Shown here one piece after another: positions 12,392 to 12,977 of a DNA stretch of 12,977 nt. The notes under the pieces were generated by a model. That model was not told the origin of the DNA. It searched no databases and saw only the letters and a list, made by a program, of their open reading frames with translations. The stretch covers positions 1 through 12,977 of the forward strand of contig CBDUSI010000124.1 in assembly GCA_965370045.1 (NCBI GenBank), written 5' to 3'. Every line of letters begins with the position of its first letter. Position 1 is the first letter of the stretch. The DNA is from CAZONU01 sp965370045 (GTDB lineage Bacteria > Planctomycetota > SZUA-567 > JAKLDR01). The position numbers were made by a program, and so were the translations under genes.

Positions 12392-12977
12392 ATGACCACC
12401 CCGGCAAACGATATCCCCTCGCCGCCGGAGCGGCGGCCGCTGCCGCTCGCGCTGGTCCTGGCCCTGCCCGCACTGGCCTTCCTCCTGGCGACTGGGCTCA
12501 ACTACGGCGGGCAGAAGATCACCGGGCCGGACGAGCCGCGCTACGCCGCCGCCGCACGCGAGATGCTGCACAGCCGCGACTGGACCGTCCCGCGCTACAA
12601 CGGCGAGGTCCGCCTCGAAAAGCCCATCCTCATCTACTGGTCCTGCGCGTTCTTCTCGATGATCTTCGGCGCCGGCGGACTCGCCTGCCGGCTGGGCCCG
12701 GTGCTCGCCGGGTTGGGCACCGTGCTGGTGGCCGCCGCCCTGGGCGCGCGGCTCTACGGCCGGAGGGCGGGGCTGCTTGCCGGCATGGTGCTGGCCACCT
12801 CCTGGTTCTTCCCCAAGATAGGGCGGACGGTGCTCAGCGACATGCCCCTGACCTTCTTCGTCGTTGCTGCGATTGCGCTGCTGCGCGTCGCTCTCGACAT
12901 CAAGCCCAAGGGCCGGCGGCGGCTGGTGCTGCTGGCGGCCTACGTCTCGTGCGGGCTGGCTGTGCTGACCAAGGGAC
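12392..12977 (+). CDS. ArnT/PMT-type (GT39/GT83-like) membrane glycosyltransferase, N-terminal part
   Basis: The first 195 codons are present; the gene runs off the right edge. After a short cytoplasmic start, a transmembrane helix (about 17-36) leads into a periplasmic loop with the family motif PD47E48PRYAAAAREML, then R-D-W-T-V-P, LE76KP and ILIYW. More transmembrane helices follow, with the conserved SDMPL motif. This is the pattern of ArnT and protein mannosyltransferases, which move a sugar from a polyprenyl-phosphate carrier to lipid A, protein or another envelope acceptor. The acceptor cannot be told from this part. Start ATG at 12392 has only a weak ribosome site (GGCGGAG, rather far away); the 25-bp gap suggests co-transcription with the kinase. 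Confidence 0.88.
   Translation, partial: MTTPANDIPSPPERRPLPLALVLALPALAFLLATGLNYGGQKITGPDEPRYAAAAREMLHSRDWTVPRYNGEVRLEKPILIYWSCAFFSMIFGAGGLACRLGPVLAGLGTVLVAAALGARLYGRRAGLLAGMVLATSWFFPKIGRTVLSDMPLTFFVVAAIALLRVALDIKPKGRRRLVLLAAYVSCGLAVLTKG

Noticed and set aside
10993..12501. A 502-codon minus-strand frame opposite the kinase
   Set aside because: Low-complexity product, no ribosome site, fully antisense to a kinase with all catalytic motifs.

Overview
The window is very GC-rich DNA packed with genes. Coding frames mostly end codons in G or C, Shine-Dalgarno sites are strong (GGAGGA, AGGAGGT), and several promoters match the bacterial sigma-70 consensus. It is bacterial chromosome. DsbD, a lipoprotein serpin and an ArnT/PMT-type glycosyltransferase suggest a cell with a periplasm or outer envelope. 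A superoxide reductase and rubrerythrin-like proteins suggest an anaerobe or microaerophile. The HNH protein type, the HEAT-repeat protein and the one-transmembrane Ser/Thr kinase remind me of Planctomycetota and similar deep-branching Gram-negative phyla, but sequence reading alone cannot fix the phylum. No mobile element, tRNA, rRNA or CRISPR was seen.

Left block (1-5522, all minus strand). The left edge holds the start of a secreted protein that runs off the window. To its right is a seven-gene run read leftward from 5374: a small nine-cysteine metal-site protein, a superoxide reductase, DsbD, a DHH phosphoesterase, a ferritin-like protein with a basic tail, thioredoxin, and a second ferritin-like protein. 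Gaps are 13-90 bp. This looks like an oxygen and peroxide defence cluster: superoxide reductase makes H2O2, rubrerythrin-like proteins remove it, and thioredoxin, DsbD and perhaps the cysteine protein handle electrons. A perfect extended -10 promoter inside the tandem stop codons of the DHH gene probably gives the last three genes their own transcription.

Middle block (5523-10920). A lipoprotein serpin (minus strand, GTG start) ends in a terminator hairpin that overlaps its stop codon. It is divided by two back-to-back promoters from a plus-strand run: HNH endonuclease, RNA ligase RtcB, and a membrane-anchored protein with about 17 HEAT repeats that starts one base after the rtcB stop.

Right block (10921-12977, plus strand). 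A Ser/Thr protein kinase has a TTGACA/TAAACT promoter so close to its ATG that the mRNA is probably leaderless. It is followed 25 bp later by the start of an ArnT/PMT-type membrane glycosyltransferase that runs off the right edge.

The most interesting points are the redox cluster with its thioredoxin between two ferritin-like proteins, the three-fold CxxC-x8-HxC protein, the tethered serpin, the HNH-RtcB-HEAT operon, and the probably leaderless kinase.
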